Assembly: GCF_009870125.1 (NCBI RefSeq)
Contig: NC_046679.1
Location: 8,246,001 to 8,310,000, forward strand
DNA from: Drosophila pseudoobscura
Lineage: Eukaryota; Arthropoda; Insecta; Diptera; Drosophilidae
Reading direction: 5' to 3'
DNA length: 64,000 bases
Below, piece by piece: positions 26,697 through 37,950 of the stretch (positions are counted from its first letter, which is position 1; each line of letters begins with the position of its first letter). The notes beneath the pieces were generated by a model, which ran no database searches, was not told the origin of the DNA, and saw only the letters and a program-made list of their open reading frames with translations. The translations under genes were made by a program, and so were the position numbers.

Positions 26697-29600
26697 CATC
26701 GACGAAAATAAAAACCCACTAAAAAAAAAAGAATCATTAAAAAAAAAGGAGAAAAAAAAAACTGCTCATAGACTTATGGACTTTTAAAAACTTGGCAAAA
26801 CTTATTTCTGGTATGGCAAGCAGGCCTGGGCCATTAGGCCACACTGTGCCACATTATTATGTATGTATATTTATGGCCAAGAGAGGGAAAGAGAGACAGA
26901 TAGTCTAAGCTGTAAGCGGATTAACTGTAATGTTAATTAAAACTTTATCTCTGGGCCAAGCATCGCGTCTTAGGGCAACTAATTTGCAAACAAAGTTAAT
27001 CGCGTATCTCTGGGTCGCATTGATAGCCCATGGCCCATGAATGCTGAATGAAACGTTCATATGGCACGGCATATTTATGCAAATGAGCGGGAGAGTGAGA
27101 GCTAATTGAGTATTAATTAAATAGTTGTAGAGCTGTGGCAAATCCTAAGCGTACATGTGTAGTTTGTATGGGAATCAATAGAACAAATGGCGGAGTGGTT
27201 TGGGGGCGAAGGGGCATTGTATCAATTATGCCAATGCCTGGCTGAAATCATATTATCTCTCAAAGAAACTATACTATACCATACGATGTGTGTGTGTGTG
27301 TCGTTCGCCTTATAAGCCGAGGCAGCAATTTGCATAAACAATTAATCATGCAAAGCGCGAAACGTGCACAAAATTCGAAAAGAATAACAAACTAAATTTA
27401 GTTGTGCCAATGGGGGGACACCCTGCTCTCCCTTCTCTCAAGGAATCCCACTCTCTGGCAAGACAAAGAGAGAGAGCCAAGAAGACCAGAAACAGAAACC
27501 AAACCCGATGCCGTTGCCGATGCCGATGCCGCCTCTCATCGGGGAGGCGCAAGGCTTGTCTGAAATTCATAGAAATTGCAACGCATATGATTCAATTTTG
27601 CCTTTCAGCCAAAGCCAAGAAGCCAAGAAGCCAAGTAGAAAAATAACCTGAGGAGAGCCTGTGTGCGCTCTGGCAGCGCCAATAAAACGTGGCCCAAAAG
27701 AATGCAGTCCGAGAAACCAGTTTTTAGCGTACAGCCTGTGGACGCTTTTTTTTTCTTTTCGATCTCCAGCGTGACAGGGAGGAAAAAAAACCAAACTCCA
27801 CCAACAACAAGTGAACCAAATTCTTTTTAACGAGCTTGCACGAACATTTGATCCCCCCCAGACCCAAGACCCAGAGCGAACGGACCAGCAGGTAAGTGGT
27901 GGGGTTTTTTTTGGCCAAAAAGCAACAGAATACCGAACGAAAATTTAGAGAATAACAAAAAAAAAAAAAAAAAGCCCGACCATCAGTTTCAGACGTGGCC
28001 AAAGCCAAGAAGTGTTAAACCCGAGCCAAGTTTCTGCCTGTCCGGCGTGTCCGGCGGGTCCGTCGTGTCCGCCGTGTCCGTGTTCATATCTCGTGTCAAT
28101 TTGCAAGCTGAATTCTGTTTTTTTTTTCTTTTTGTTCATTTTATTTATTTATTCCTTCTTTAATGCTTTTTTTTCGTTAGTTGAGTTTTGGTTTTCGTTT
28201 TCTCTCTCGAATTTTTTTTTTGCTGCTTGGCACAAAATTTAATTGCAGCCGGACTGAGAGACGGACGGATGGACACACCCTTTGCGCGCCAGAGTCCAAA
28301 AGAGTGTCTTGTCTCCTTTTCCGAGATACTCCTACTTTTTTGGTTGATTTTTGAGTCGTTTTTTTTGCCACAATTTTCGTGGCTGCCTCTTCTACGCTTG
28401 GCTAGGCTCCTAAAAAATGCCCGGGACACATGCAATGCAGTGGGGGGGGAGGGCCGGGGGCATGACTAGGTATAATTATATATTTATGAAATTAAGTTAA
28501 TTATGCTAAATGCATTTTATTATTTAGTTGGCCGCAAAGCGGCTCTAAGAGCTTTGCCTCTCAAAAAGCGTGTTCATTCATGGGATTCGAATCGGATTTC
28601 GGTTTGGGCTTGGGCTCGGGTTCGGGAATGCTCAAAGACTGGGTCTGAGACTGCGACTGGGACTGGGTCTAGGCCCGGTGGCGGCAGTCTGCCCGGCCCG
28701 GCACTGGCTGAGTGACGGACAGACTGGGGGATTGGCCCTGGTGGCTGGTGCCTGGTTCGGGCTCTGGTGTTGATTGGTAAGCGTGGAATACAAATTAATA
28801 AATTATACACCATGCTCTGTACTTCTTTTTTTGTTTTATTTGGGTATTCTTCGGCGATTATTTAATCATTTTTCAGCGAAATGCCGCAGAACCTTTCTCA
28901 GGCGAGGGTGCCACAAGAGAAAAAAAAACAATAAAAGGATTTAAAAAATACAACCCCCCCCCCCCCCCCTTTGGGGGGTTAAAGACGTATTCAATGTCAT
29001 TACAAATCGTGGAATATTTTTAATGATTATTAATTTAATTTGCCTGCAAAAACAAATACCTTATCCGAAATCCGATTTTCATTCATAATTTTTAATCAAT
29101 TAAAAAAATAATTTACACACGAAATTTAATTGGTTTAATTTATGAATGATACCAGCAAAACCCAATTCAATCAAGCTGAAAAAAAAATTAATTTTCCAGC
29201 TCATTGAAACCGGATTTTCCTATCAAAATAAAATCTATTAAATATGAACGATAAATGCTATAAATTCAATTTCCAATAATCGTAAATAAAACTTTTCAAC
29301 AAACATATTTTTTATATCGGATAATCTCTGGACTAATTGACAGATTTTCCAATTCAATGTTGGCAGGCAAAAATTCACACGAAAAAATCTCATTTGACAT
29401 GAAGAAAAATATATTTATACATCAGAAAAAAAAAATTTTGTCATTTAAGTCAACAATTTTTTTTTTTTGGCCATTATCGCACTTTTTGATACCGTCTATA
29501 TTTAGACCAAAAAGAAGTGGGGGGGGGGGCACCATTATAAAGTCATGTTTACGCCGTGCAAAAATGCCATTGAATGCCAGAAAAGAAAAATAGATATATA

Positions 29601-30961
29601 TTTTGTGTGTGTGTTGTTCTGTTTTTAATCTTTTGCTCAGGGGAAACTGCCTCCCTCCCCCCCGAAAGCAGAATTTTTGTCAATTGATTCGCCTGTCTGG
29701 CTTTTTTTCTCCCCCGAAAATACGCATTAATTTCATTTATTGCAATCATCTTGGGTTGTTCTGGCTGTCATGGTGAGAGCTCGAAAGTTGGACGGTTGAC
29801 AATTTTAGAAGAAGAAGGAGCTGAGCAGAGCTGCTCACGTAGCCATTCCTAGGCACTGATTGTGTTGATTACGCTGACCCAGTTTTCGGCCTGCCAAGGC
29901 TCTCTCCAGTGCCACCTCTCCTTCTTCCTGCCTCCCCCCCTGCCCCTCTCTCTCTCTCTCTCTAGTCAAATTCAATGAACTCGAAACTTGCTGATAATAC
30001 TCACAATAATAATAATAAAAGTAGTAATAATGTTGTTTTCAAATGACAGCACAGACACGACCCGGTGTGCGGGGTGGGGGGGGGGGGGGGGGGGGGAGGG
30101 GTGCCGGAACAAGGACAAATGGCGAGGAATGGCAAGGAAGGAATGGAGTGGTAGTATAGTTTATAGGATGTGTGGCAGGAATGGGAGGATTGTCACTCAA
30201 AGTCGAACAAGAGATAGATAAATGACATTGGGCTCCCCCTCTCTCCCTCTCTGTCTCTGGGCCTCGTTTACACACACACACTGGGGGTCCCGGTCCAGGC
30301 TAACAAAAAAAAAACCTACTTGAATGTTGCGTTTACTTTTTAATAGGGTTTACGGCACACAAATCCACGAGCACTGGAGATGTCTGTAAATTGTTTTGTT
30401 TTCTTTTGACCACACAATGACTAGGCGAAAAAAAAAACACACACACAACACAGGTGTCGCCTCCCCCTCGCCGCCCCCTTTTGGATCCCCCTCCAGCTAC
30501 GGCACCATGAAATCTGCTTTTATGCTCCAACAGACGGAACATATTTTCAAATGGACAGAGTGTGTGTGGGGTGGGGGGAGGGGGGCAGGGGGCAGGGGGT
30601 GGCCACACTCACCTATCGACATGATCGGACATAAAAGTTCTTTGCCGTTTGGCAAATTTTTTGTTTTCTTCTTTGGGCAAAGCGTCAATTACCGCCGCCA
30701 CAGGTCTGTCCGGCCTCCGTCTCCCCCTTGGCTCCCTCTTTCTACTCCCTCTGTTCATTTGTCTCTTATTATACCCTGGTAATTGTATAGCTCATGGGGG
30801 CATATTGGTTTCTTTGTGGAATAATATAATTATTACCCATCAACGAGTACAGGGTATGAAATCAGGAATCTAAAGAAGAAATATAATGCATGGGCTCGTT
30901 GGGCTCTCTTTCGCCTTCCTTTTGATTCGTCCACTATTGATCCCTTAACTTCTCATTTGAT
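26697..30961. other. Gene-free stretch
   Basis: No supportable gene. Octamers ATGCAAAT (27077) and ATTTGCAT (27328) in unique sequence; GATGCC repeat 27506-27530; a perfect donor CAG|GTAAGT at 27891; C16 run 28954-28969 followed by G6; AT-rich 28990-29480; G21 run 30076-30096; an 87-bp ATACCCT...CAGGGTAT segment 30771-30857. Confidence 0.5.
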
Positions 30962-31497
30962 AGTCGGACACACACACGCACATTCTTCAAGATAATGAGA
31001 GCATTCCACTGCCATCTCAGGCCTAAGATCTAGCTATCTCGTTCTGCTCTTTGGGCCTTGGAGAGAGCGCTGTGTAGGCATTCGGTTTGCTCTCAACAAA
31101 CGAAATCAGGGTGCAATTAGTGTTGGAGTCAAGATGACACTATACAAGGCTTTCCGCTGCCGCTAGACGCTCTCTTTACGGGTCTTATTTTCCTCAGTAC
31201 AACAGAAAACTTCGTTTTTCTCTCTCTCGCATCAAACATAGCGTCAAAGGGCTACCAGTAGCGCTGAGCGTAAAATAAGACCCCAAAGAGAGTTAGCGGA
31301 CCACATTGTATAATTTCATCATAGTCGGACACACTTACGCACATTCTGCCAAGTAAAGAGAGAGCATCCACTGCCGTCCCAGCCCTAGGATCTAAGATAT
31401 CGCTCTGCCCTTAAGGCCCTATGTACAAGCCGCTCTCTGGCTGTCTTGGCTCTCACCTGCACTGCTTGCAAGCAGCGAAATCAGAGTGCAATCAGAG
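30962..31497. repeat. Diverged direct repeat of about 175 bp flanking a small inverted-repeat element
   Basis: Both copies (30962-31138 and 31321-31497) start TAGTCGGACACAC and end with a GCAATTAGTG/GCAATCAGAGTG segment. Between them lies the element at 31139-31315. Confidence 0.65.
31139..31315. mobile_element. MITE-like element with about 50-bp terminal inverted repeats
   Basis: The left arm 31139-31191 (ACTATACAAGG...CCGCTAGACGCTCTCTTT...GGTCTTATTTT) pairs with the right arm 31271-31314. About 177 bp in all, no coding capacity. Confidence 0.65.
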
Positions 31498-31675
31498 TGT
31501 ACTTCAATGAGAAGAAGAGCTATTCCAACAATCTGCTCAACAATCGAGGGGCTATCGGTATCCTTGTAGTCCATACATCCCCTGCTCTAAACCGTTTCTG
31601 TTTTACCGCCTCCCTTGGTTGTTGTACGTCAATAATATGCGTCATTCTAATACGAAAAAAATAAATAAATAACAC

Positions 31676-31710
<35 letters not shown>

Positions 31711-33289
31711 TAGAAAAAAGGAGGAAAAAAACTCGGCTTACACGTGGTACTACTTTTAATGGATTTTATTTGTACTTGCCACTGTCGTTGGGCCACTGAA
31801 GTCGGACCCCCAGAGGGGAAGGGGGGGCACGAGGGGAGTGGAGTGGCGGTGTGGCGGTGTGGAGTGGACTGCCGTGTGGTGTTGCAGGGGCCAGGTTCAA
31901 GTTGTAAGTGCTATTTTCATTGTTGTTTTCTAAAGTGTTGTCGTTGTTGTCGTTGTTGTAGTTGTGCGTAAAGCAGTCGAAACGAACAATGACAAACAAT
32001 ATTGCTTACGGTGGGAGGTTCCAGAGGGGGGGTAGGGGGCGGTGTGGGGCACCGACATAGAAACGATTGAACGATTGGCTGCGATATCGAAAGAATCCCA
32101 ACAATTGGCTATGTAAAGAAGCATGAAAGTGCCTTATAAATAGAGCCCAGGTAGTCGTTCGTGAATTATGAATGTTTTTTTTTTTTCGGGGGAGCAGAGC
32201 GAATGGATTGCCCTAACGAACCTGTTCCAACCCAGATCTCCGCCTGTCTCTCTCTGTTAATTGGATAAGGAAAACCAATTCTAGCTGCTCTAGCTATCAC
32301 CCAAACTATTCCATAACTATTTGTTAGGGGATCGTTAGCTCTCCCTCTCCTTTCTGGCAATCCCTAAGCGATGCCCTAAGGCTCGCACTTTCGGACTGCT
32401 TTGGGAGGCTATAACCATAGAAAAGACCATCTGATAATGCATTTTCCTATGAAATTTTACAGACCTGTTACCGGTAACTACCGCCGCATCTGGCGCATGA
32501 TTTGCCTTCCTGTTATGGCCATGTAAATTTGTATTTCAATGCCCCCCAAAGTAAAATCATCCAATTGCAAAAGTACATACATATTAAAATAAAATAAAGG
32601 CTCTTTGGGTTTTTTGTTAGATTTTGGGTCACAGCCGCCACACGCCACATTTTGCTGCCTCATCTAGGCCATTTATTTTATTTTTTTTCTTTGGTAAACC
32701 CTCAACTTTAGACCCAGTTTAAAGCAGAACCGAGGACCGTTTGAATGCTATTAAAGCATTTTCGCGTTTATGGCCAACACTCCCACTTCTACTGCCTCCG
32801 CCTGCGCATAAACTTGGCTCCAAAATGCTAAAAAAAAAAAAAAAAAAAAAACGGGGAGAAGAAAAAGTTTTCTAATGTGGCGCCACGGCTACGCAAAATT
32901 TATGCCAACTAACTTCTAATAATAATTTTAATTGCCAAACGGCAGCACTTTACGCATTATAAAACGGAGAGCCGGGGGGGGGGGCGGGCAGGGCCTGGGG
33001 GGGTTCGGAGTTTGCTTTCATTTCGTTTTTTATGTTTTCATAAGGTTTTTATTTTTTAATACTTATTTTATATAAACATTTCGCAAGAAGTTGGACGCAT
33101 GGCACATGTTACCGAAGTCGGAGATGGAGGAGGATGTGGAGAAGGTGGAGGAGGAGGAGGAGGAGGAGGCGGAAGAGGGAGGCGGAGGGAGGCTGAGAAA
33201 TTAAATTACAAATGTCATGCTGACTAGGGGGATATTTTCTTTCATTTTTGTCGCTTTTTCTTCTATTTCATGTTTCTCTGGTTCGTTTG
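31498..33289. other. Gene-free stretch
   Basis: No supportable gene. GA tract 31681-31707, GTGGCGGT repeat 31840-31862, A22 run 32830-32851, purine-rich GGAGGA block 33121-33195. Confidence 0.5.
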
Positions 33290-34056
33290 ATACCCTGTAC
33301 TCGGGAGAGCACACTGTGGGGCATATTGGGAGCACTATTATTTATTTCCCTATTTATCCTAGCGCTAAAAGTTTATTTTTTTTCTTTTATTCCTTTTTTT
33401 CCTAGAATTTTGTTCGAAAATTATTTACTTAAATCTAATAATTATTCCTTAACATTTTATTTTTTAAGTCATCGTAATTTGTCCTGTGATTGTTTTATAA
33501 GCTGCTCAAACAACATAATTTGTATCTGTGACATTATTTTATAATCAAAAATACAAAATTCAACTCTAAAAAAAAATAAAAAATAAAAAATTAAATTTTT
33601 AAGGAAGTAATCAAATCGGGGTCAATTATTTCTGTTTTTTAACAGCTTTCAATAAATTATTTAAGTCCCATTTTTAGTTATTAAAATACAAATTTAAAAA
33701 AAAATTATTTTATCAATTTTAAAAAATAAAAATTTTATTTGTACTGTCTTTATATTTTTTTTAAATATCAAAAATATTCCATAGACAAGTTTCCGTTCAA
33801 CAAATATTTGAATCACATCGTGAATAAAAATGTATTGTAAATTACTATTTTTTAAATTTAATAACTAGCAACAATTTTGTATACACTTGGATAGTTTTCA
33901 GACATTGATTTTTTTGTTCTCTCTGAGAAAAATCATTTGCTACGTTTTTGTCGTGGAACAGTCATAATGTTCCTCATGATTTCTTCTACATTTTATATAA
34001 AATAATCTATATCTATATCTACAATCTATAAATATAAACAACTCAAAAAGGGGTAC
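33290..34056. mobile_element. Mobile element remnant, subfamily B
   Basis: Starts ATACCCTGTACTCGGGAG at about 33291, a decayed hairpin, and ends near GGGGTA at 34051. Contains a diverged subfamily B block (GTGATTGTTTTATAAGCTGCT, 33486-33506). AT-rich, no coding capacity. Confidence 0.4.
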
Positions 34057-36770
34057 ACAGTAAAAACTAGTCCCAATAAAAGGGGTAACCAACCAGTCGA
34101 TATGCTCGACTATAAGATTGCTACTTGTTTCACGTATTGCTCTCCCCGTAAGCAAAGAAACCTTTCCATGAAATTCGCACACGTGGATGGAGGGAATGGG
34201 ATTGTAGATGTAGATGTGGCTGTGACTGTGGCTGTGGCCCGAACTTGAAGCCTTAATATGCTTATGTGTCGACCGAGCGGAAAAGTACCAAGAACCAAGA
34301 ACACCTTCCTGCCGAGCCACACACTTCCCCAAAGTCTCTCCATCAACAGGAATGAATGAAAATTAATTGTCGTCTACTTATGGTTTTTTTTTTTTGTTGC
34401 TGTTCCACTCTTTCTATTTGGGCCCTGGCTGGTGGGACAGACAACGGTTCTCTAAATACCATAGTATTTGATATTTGGTTCGGCACACAATGTTTGATAT
34501 ATAAAAACTGAATTGTCATCTTTGTCTAGACGAAATAAAAACGTTCAGAAATAAATACAATACTTGGACTTTGACGGAAAGGAGATCAATGTCTCAGTCT
34601 CTGTCTGGCTTTTAATATGTAATCTATTCAGTTATGGGAATGATTTGATTATCATAAATTCACTCCAAGTCCGTATCTGTCTAGAAACTATGTATCTTTC
34701 GCTTCCTCCAAACTTAAGTTCAATGTTCTCTTGGTACAAATTTCAAGTTAAAGGAAAAAATCTTCGTCCACGGCAATTTCCTAATTTAACTAATAGAATT
34801 TTACTTCATTTTTTTGCATCTTTTTATTGGACACCGCACGCGTCGGATAAATATCTACGGGGGGATGATTTTCGTATAATTGTCAGCACGAAAGAAAAAA
34901 AAAGGAAATATGTTTCACAGACACTTCCTTCCACCCTCCTCCCTCCCCCCCTTCATCGGCAACAGAAGATTATGAAATTTGTAAAATACTTTCCCAAAAG
35001 ATTTTCCCCCGCGACGATGGAAAAAGTAAAATCTTTGCTTTCTTGCTAAGTGCGACTCTGCCGCAGGGGGGGTTGGGGGCTGAAAGGACCCTGATGTCCG
35101 TCCATGTTGTACTTAACTGATTTTCCCAAGAATTTTCACATTTCACGGGGCGAACAGACCGCCCCGGGGGGCATGGGGGGGTGCGAGGCGAGTCGAATCG
35201 AAACGAATCGAAGGCGACCTCAGCGTAGCAATCAGTTTAAAGCTGTCAAGGAAATGCCGGAGATTTTCAATGAGGCTATAAAACGAGGGGGAAAACTGCT
35301 GCGAATAATGCGACGCAGGATCCTCTCTCTAGGCAGGACACCATCGTCATAGCCATAGCCATTTTCTCCCTCTTTCTGTTTGGGTGCATGTGTAGAAACT
35401 TTAATCAGGGAAAATGCTGCTGCGCTACGTACAGGCACAGATACAGATACAGATACATAGATAGAAAAAACAGTTTTCGGGGAATCGAGGCGTAGCTCCG
35501 GTGCTCCTCAAGACACCGCAAAAGTCTACTCCTATTTCCTCTCTATTCCCTCCCATTTCTAACCATTTTAAGCTGTTTCTTTCGGCGCCGGCAGCATTTA
35601 GGGCTCATCTTCCGTGCTATAGCCTCCATCCAGGCTCATGGGGACACTCCACACTCCACACTCCACACTCCACTCAAGAACGGCAAACGCCTTGCATTTT
35701 GTGGTCTGGATGAGCCGATTTTCTGTTTTCTATTGCGGCCAGCACAACGTTGACTCCTCAAGTTGTTGTTTCAACTGTTTTTCCACCACCCCCACACCGG
35801 CTCTTGCCTGGTTCTTGCTGTTTGTTTGCTGTTCTAAATACTCTTAAGGAAAGGTTCCACAAGAAGGAAGTATTTTCGACTCTAGAAGGTATATTGTGGG
35901 AGTATTCTGGAGCGATATCAATGGGGATTTGTCTTTGGTTAGGGGCTGTGATAGCTCCTATATAAGACATAGGAATGGTCTGGTAAAGGTGTAAAAGAAT
36001 AGGCCTGTGAATAGAAAAAAAACCGCATACATGTCGTGTGCATGACTTGTGCTTATCGAGAAGAGAATGCTGCAAAAGAGAATGCCGCAAAAACAAATGC
36101 CGCAAAAGAGATTGCCCGAAAAAGTGCATAAACAAAATACATGCCCTGTGCATGATACGGCACACTGATGCTCAATGCTCAAGTTTCTTTCTTTCACTCA
36201 ATTATGGTAATATTTTCATTGTAATTTTCTTCCAGGGTATCCATCCGACAGATTCGGGCGCCTGAAGCAGGCATTTCTTCTCTTCGCTGTGCTGCTGCTT
36301 GTGGTTCTTGGTTGTTGGTTGTTGGTTGTTGTTCTTGGTTGTTGCTTGTTGTTCTGGTGGCAGCAGCCAAGTTTGTAACGCTGCTTGAGATGTCAAATAG
36401 CAGAGCGCCACGCCATGCAGCAGGAAGCACTTGGAAATTGAAATCATGCTTTGGGCGCCAGTTACGCAGACGCCGATGCTGACGCCGACGGCGACGGCGA
36501 CGCCAACGCACCGAACAACAACAACAATAAAAGTGGCATGCAACAACAGCAGAAACAACAAAGAGAACGAGAAGGGTCCCAGAGATATTTGCATATGAAT
36601 ATGGAGCACCCAGAGACGGATGAGGCGGGGGGTGGGGGGGGTCTTTTCGGGTTGTTGCTTCAACAGCAACAGCAACAGCTACAGCAATGGGGCACAAACG
36701 ATTTGTTGCTTGCTACACACAGACACACACACACAAAGGAACAACAACAAAAGATCTGCTAAGAAAACGT
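34057..36770. other. Gene-free stretch
   Basis: No supportable gene. ACAGAT repeat 35436-35464, CACTCCA repeat 35644-35675, two inverted copies of the CATGCACA motif (36026 and 36136) flanking a 16-bp AATGCCGCAAAA repeat (36063-36115), GGTTGTT repeats 36307-36350, GACGCC repeats 36468-36502, CAACAG repeat 36660-36685. Confidence 0.5.
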
Positions 36771-37552
36771 ATACCCTTTATCCATGGAAGGGCGGGCGGG
36801 TTCTATGCCCTGGAAGAAGAGTACGAAACGCTTTGATCGAAACGCTTTAATACTTAATTAATTACATATTTATTTGTGTATAAAATAATACTTACAAATA
36901 ATACTCTTGAAATTCTAGAGAGTTATGAGTAGGCAGAAATCGGAAAAATAGTTATTTGTTGGCTTTGAGAGGCAATAGTTTTTTCGTTTAAAAATCTTTA
37001 ATCCCCAAAAATCGGGCTATGATTTCTCGAATGTCAAACCATATGAAAGATACTCGATACGAACCAAGTAAAACAATACCAGTAGACACGTTCTATGCTT
37101 TTATTAGGTACCAAATAAAATCTATTGGAAACCATTTAGAAAATTCTCATAGCGCAGACGAAGCTATTGAAGCAATTTATCTACACTTTATCCGAGTTAT
37201 CACCTCCAGAAATAAACTAAAACTGGTAGGGATACAAGTAGACTTCTGTAGATTCTGTGAACCATCGAAGCACAGCCCATAAAAGAAGATCTCAACCTTT
37301 TGGGTGGAGCCACAGGGCACCTTCCATAGGATTTGGGTACTTAAAAGTTTATTTAAAGCCTTAAAAGTATCATTGGCCGGTAAAAAATACGAATAAATCA
37401 TCGAAAAGCAACAAGACCTTGTAATATCGTATCCAGTAATAGTAATCCATCCAACAGATGATTCTGGGACCTTCCATATTTCTATATTTATCCCAAAAAA
37501 GAGATAGAGAAGAGTTATGGGTGTCCTCTCATCATTCTTTAAGGGTATCTTC
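36771..37552. mobile_element. Possible mobile element remnant
   Basis: Starts ATACCCTTTATCCATGGAAGGG (36771-36792, CCCTT/AAGGG hairpin) and ends near AAGGGTAT at 37541-37548. No subfamily A or B block was seen and no coding capacity. Confidence 0.35.
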
Positions 37553-37723
37553 AGCCTCGACCTAGCCATCCTTTGATGTTTGATGGCTGCTGTTGTTGTT
37601 GTTGTTGTTGTTTTTTCTGTTGATTCTATGTTTTGTGGGTTTGTGCCTCCACCATAGCTCATGGTGTGTGTGTGTGCCTGTGGTGTATTGCCGGCGGCAG
37701 CAATATCGTTCAACGCTTGTTGG

Positions 37724-37757
<34 letters not shown>

Positions 37758-37919
37758 GCTTGTGGCATTGGTGGGCTCTAGATGGCGCCACACGCTAGCG
37801 AAAATTGAATAAGAGGCTCGAGACTTGAAGGCAATTCCCGGCAAAAGATGTAGGCATGCGGCAAGCGGCAGTCAGGCAAGCGGAAAGCAGGAAGCTATAC
37901 CAATAACAAACACACATCT

Positions 37920-37950
<31 letters not shown>

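Noticed and set aside
34564..35049. 161-codon plus-strand frame
   Set aside because: The frame does not begin at an ATG, codon use is not fly-like and no motif is seen. Probably open by chance.
37177..37791. 204-codon minus-strand frame with a poly-Gln run, resembling a transcription factor exon
   Set aside because: No ATG at its start, the Gln run is a CAA microsatellite, and the second half lies in a probable mobile element remnant. No domain or reliable splice sites.
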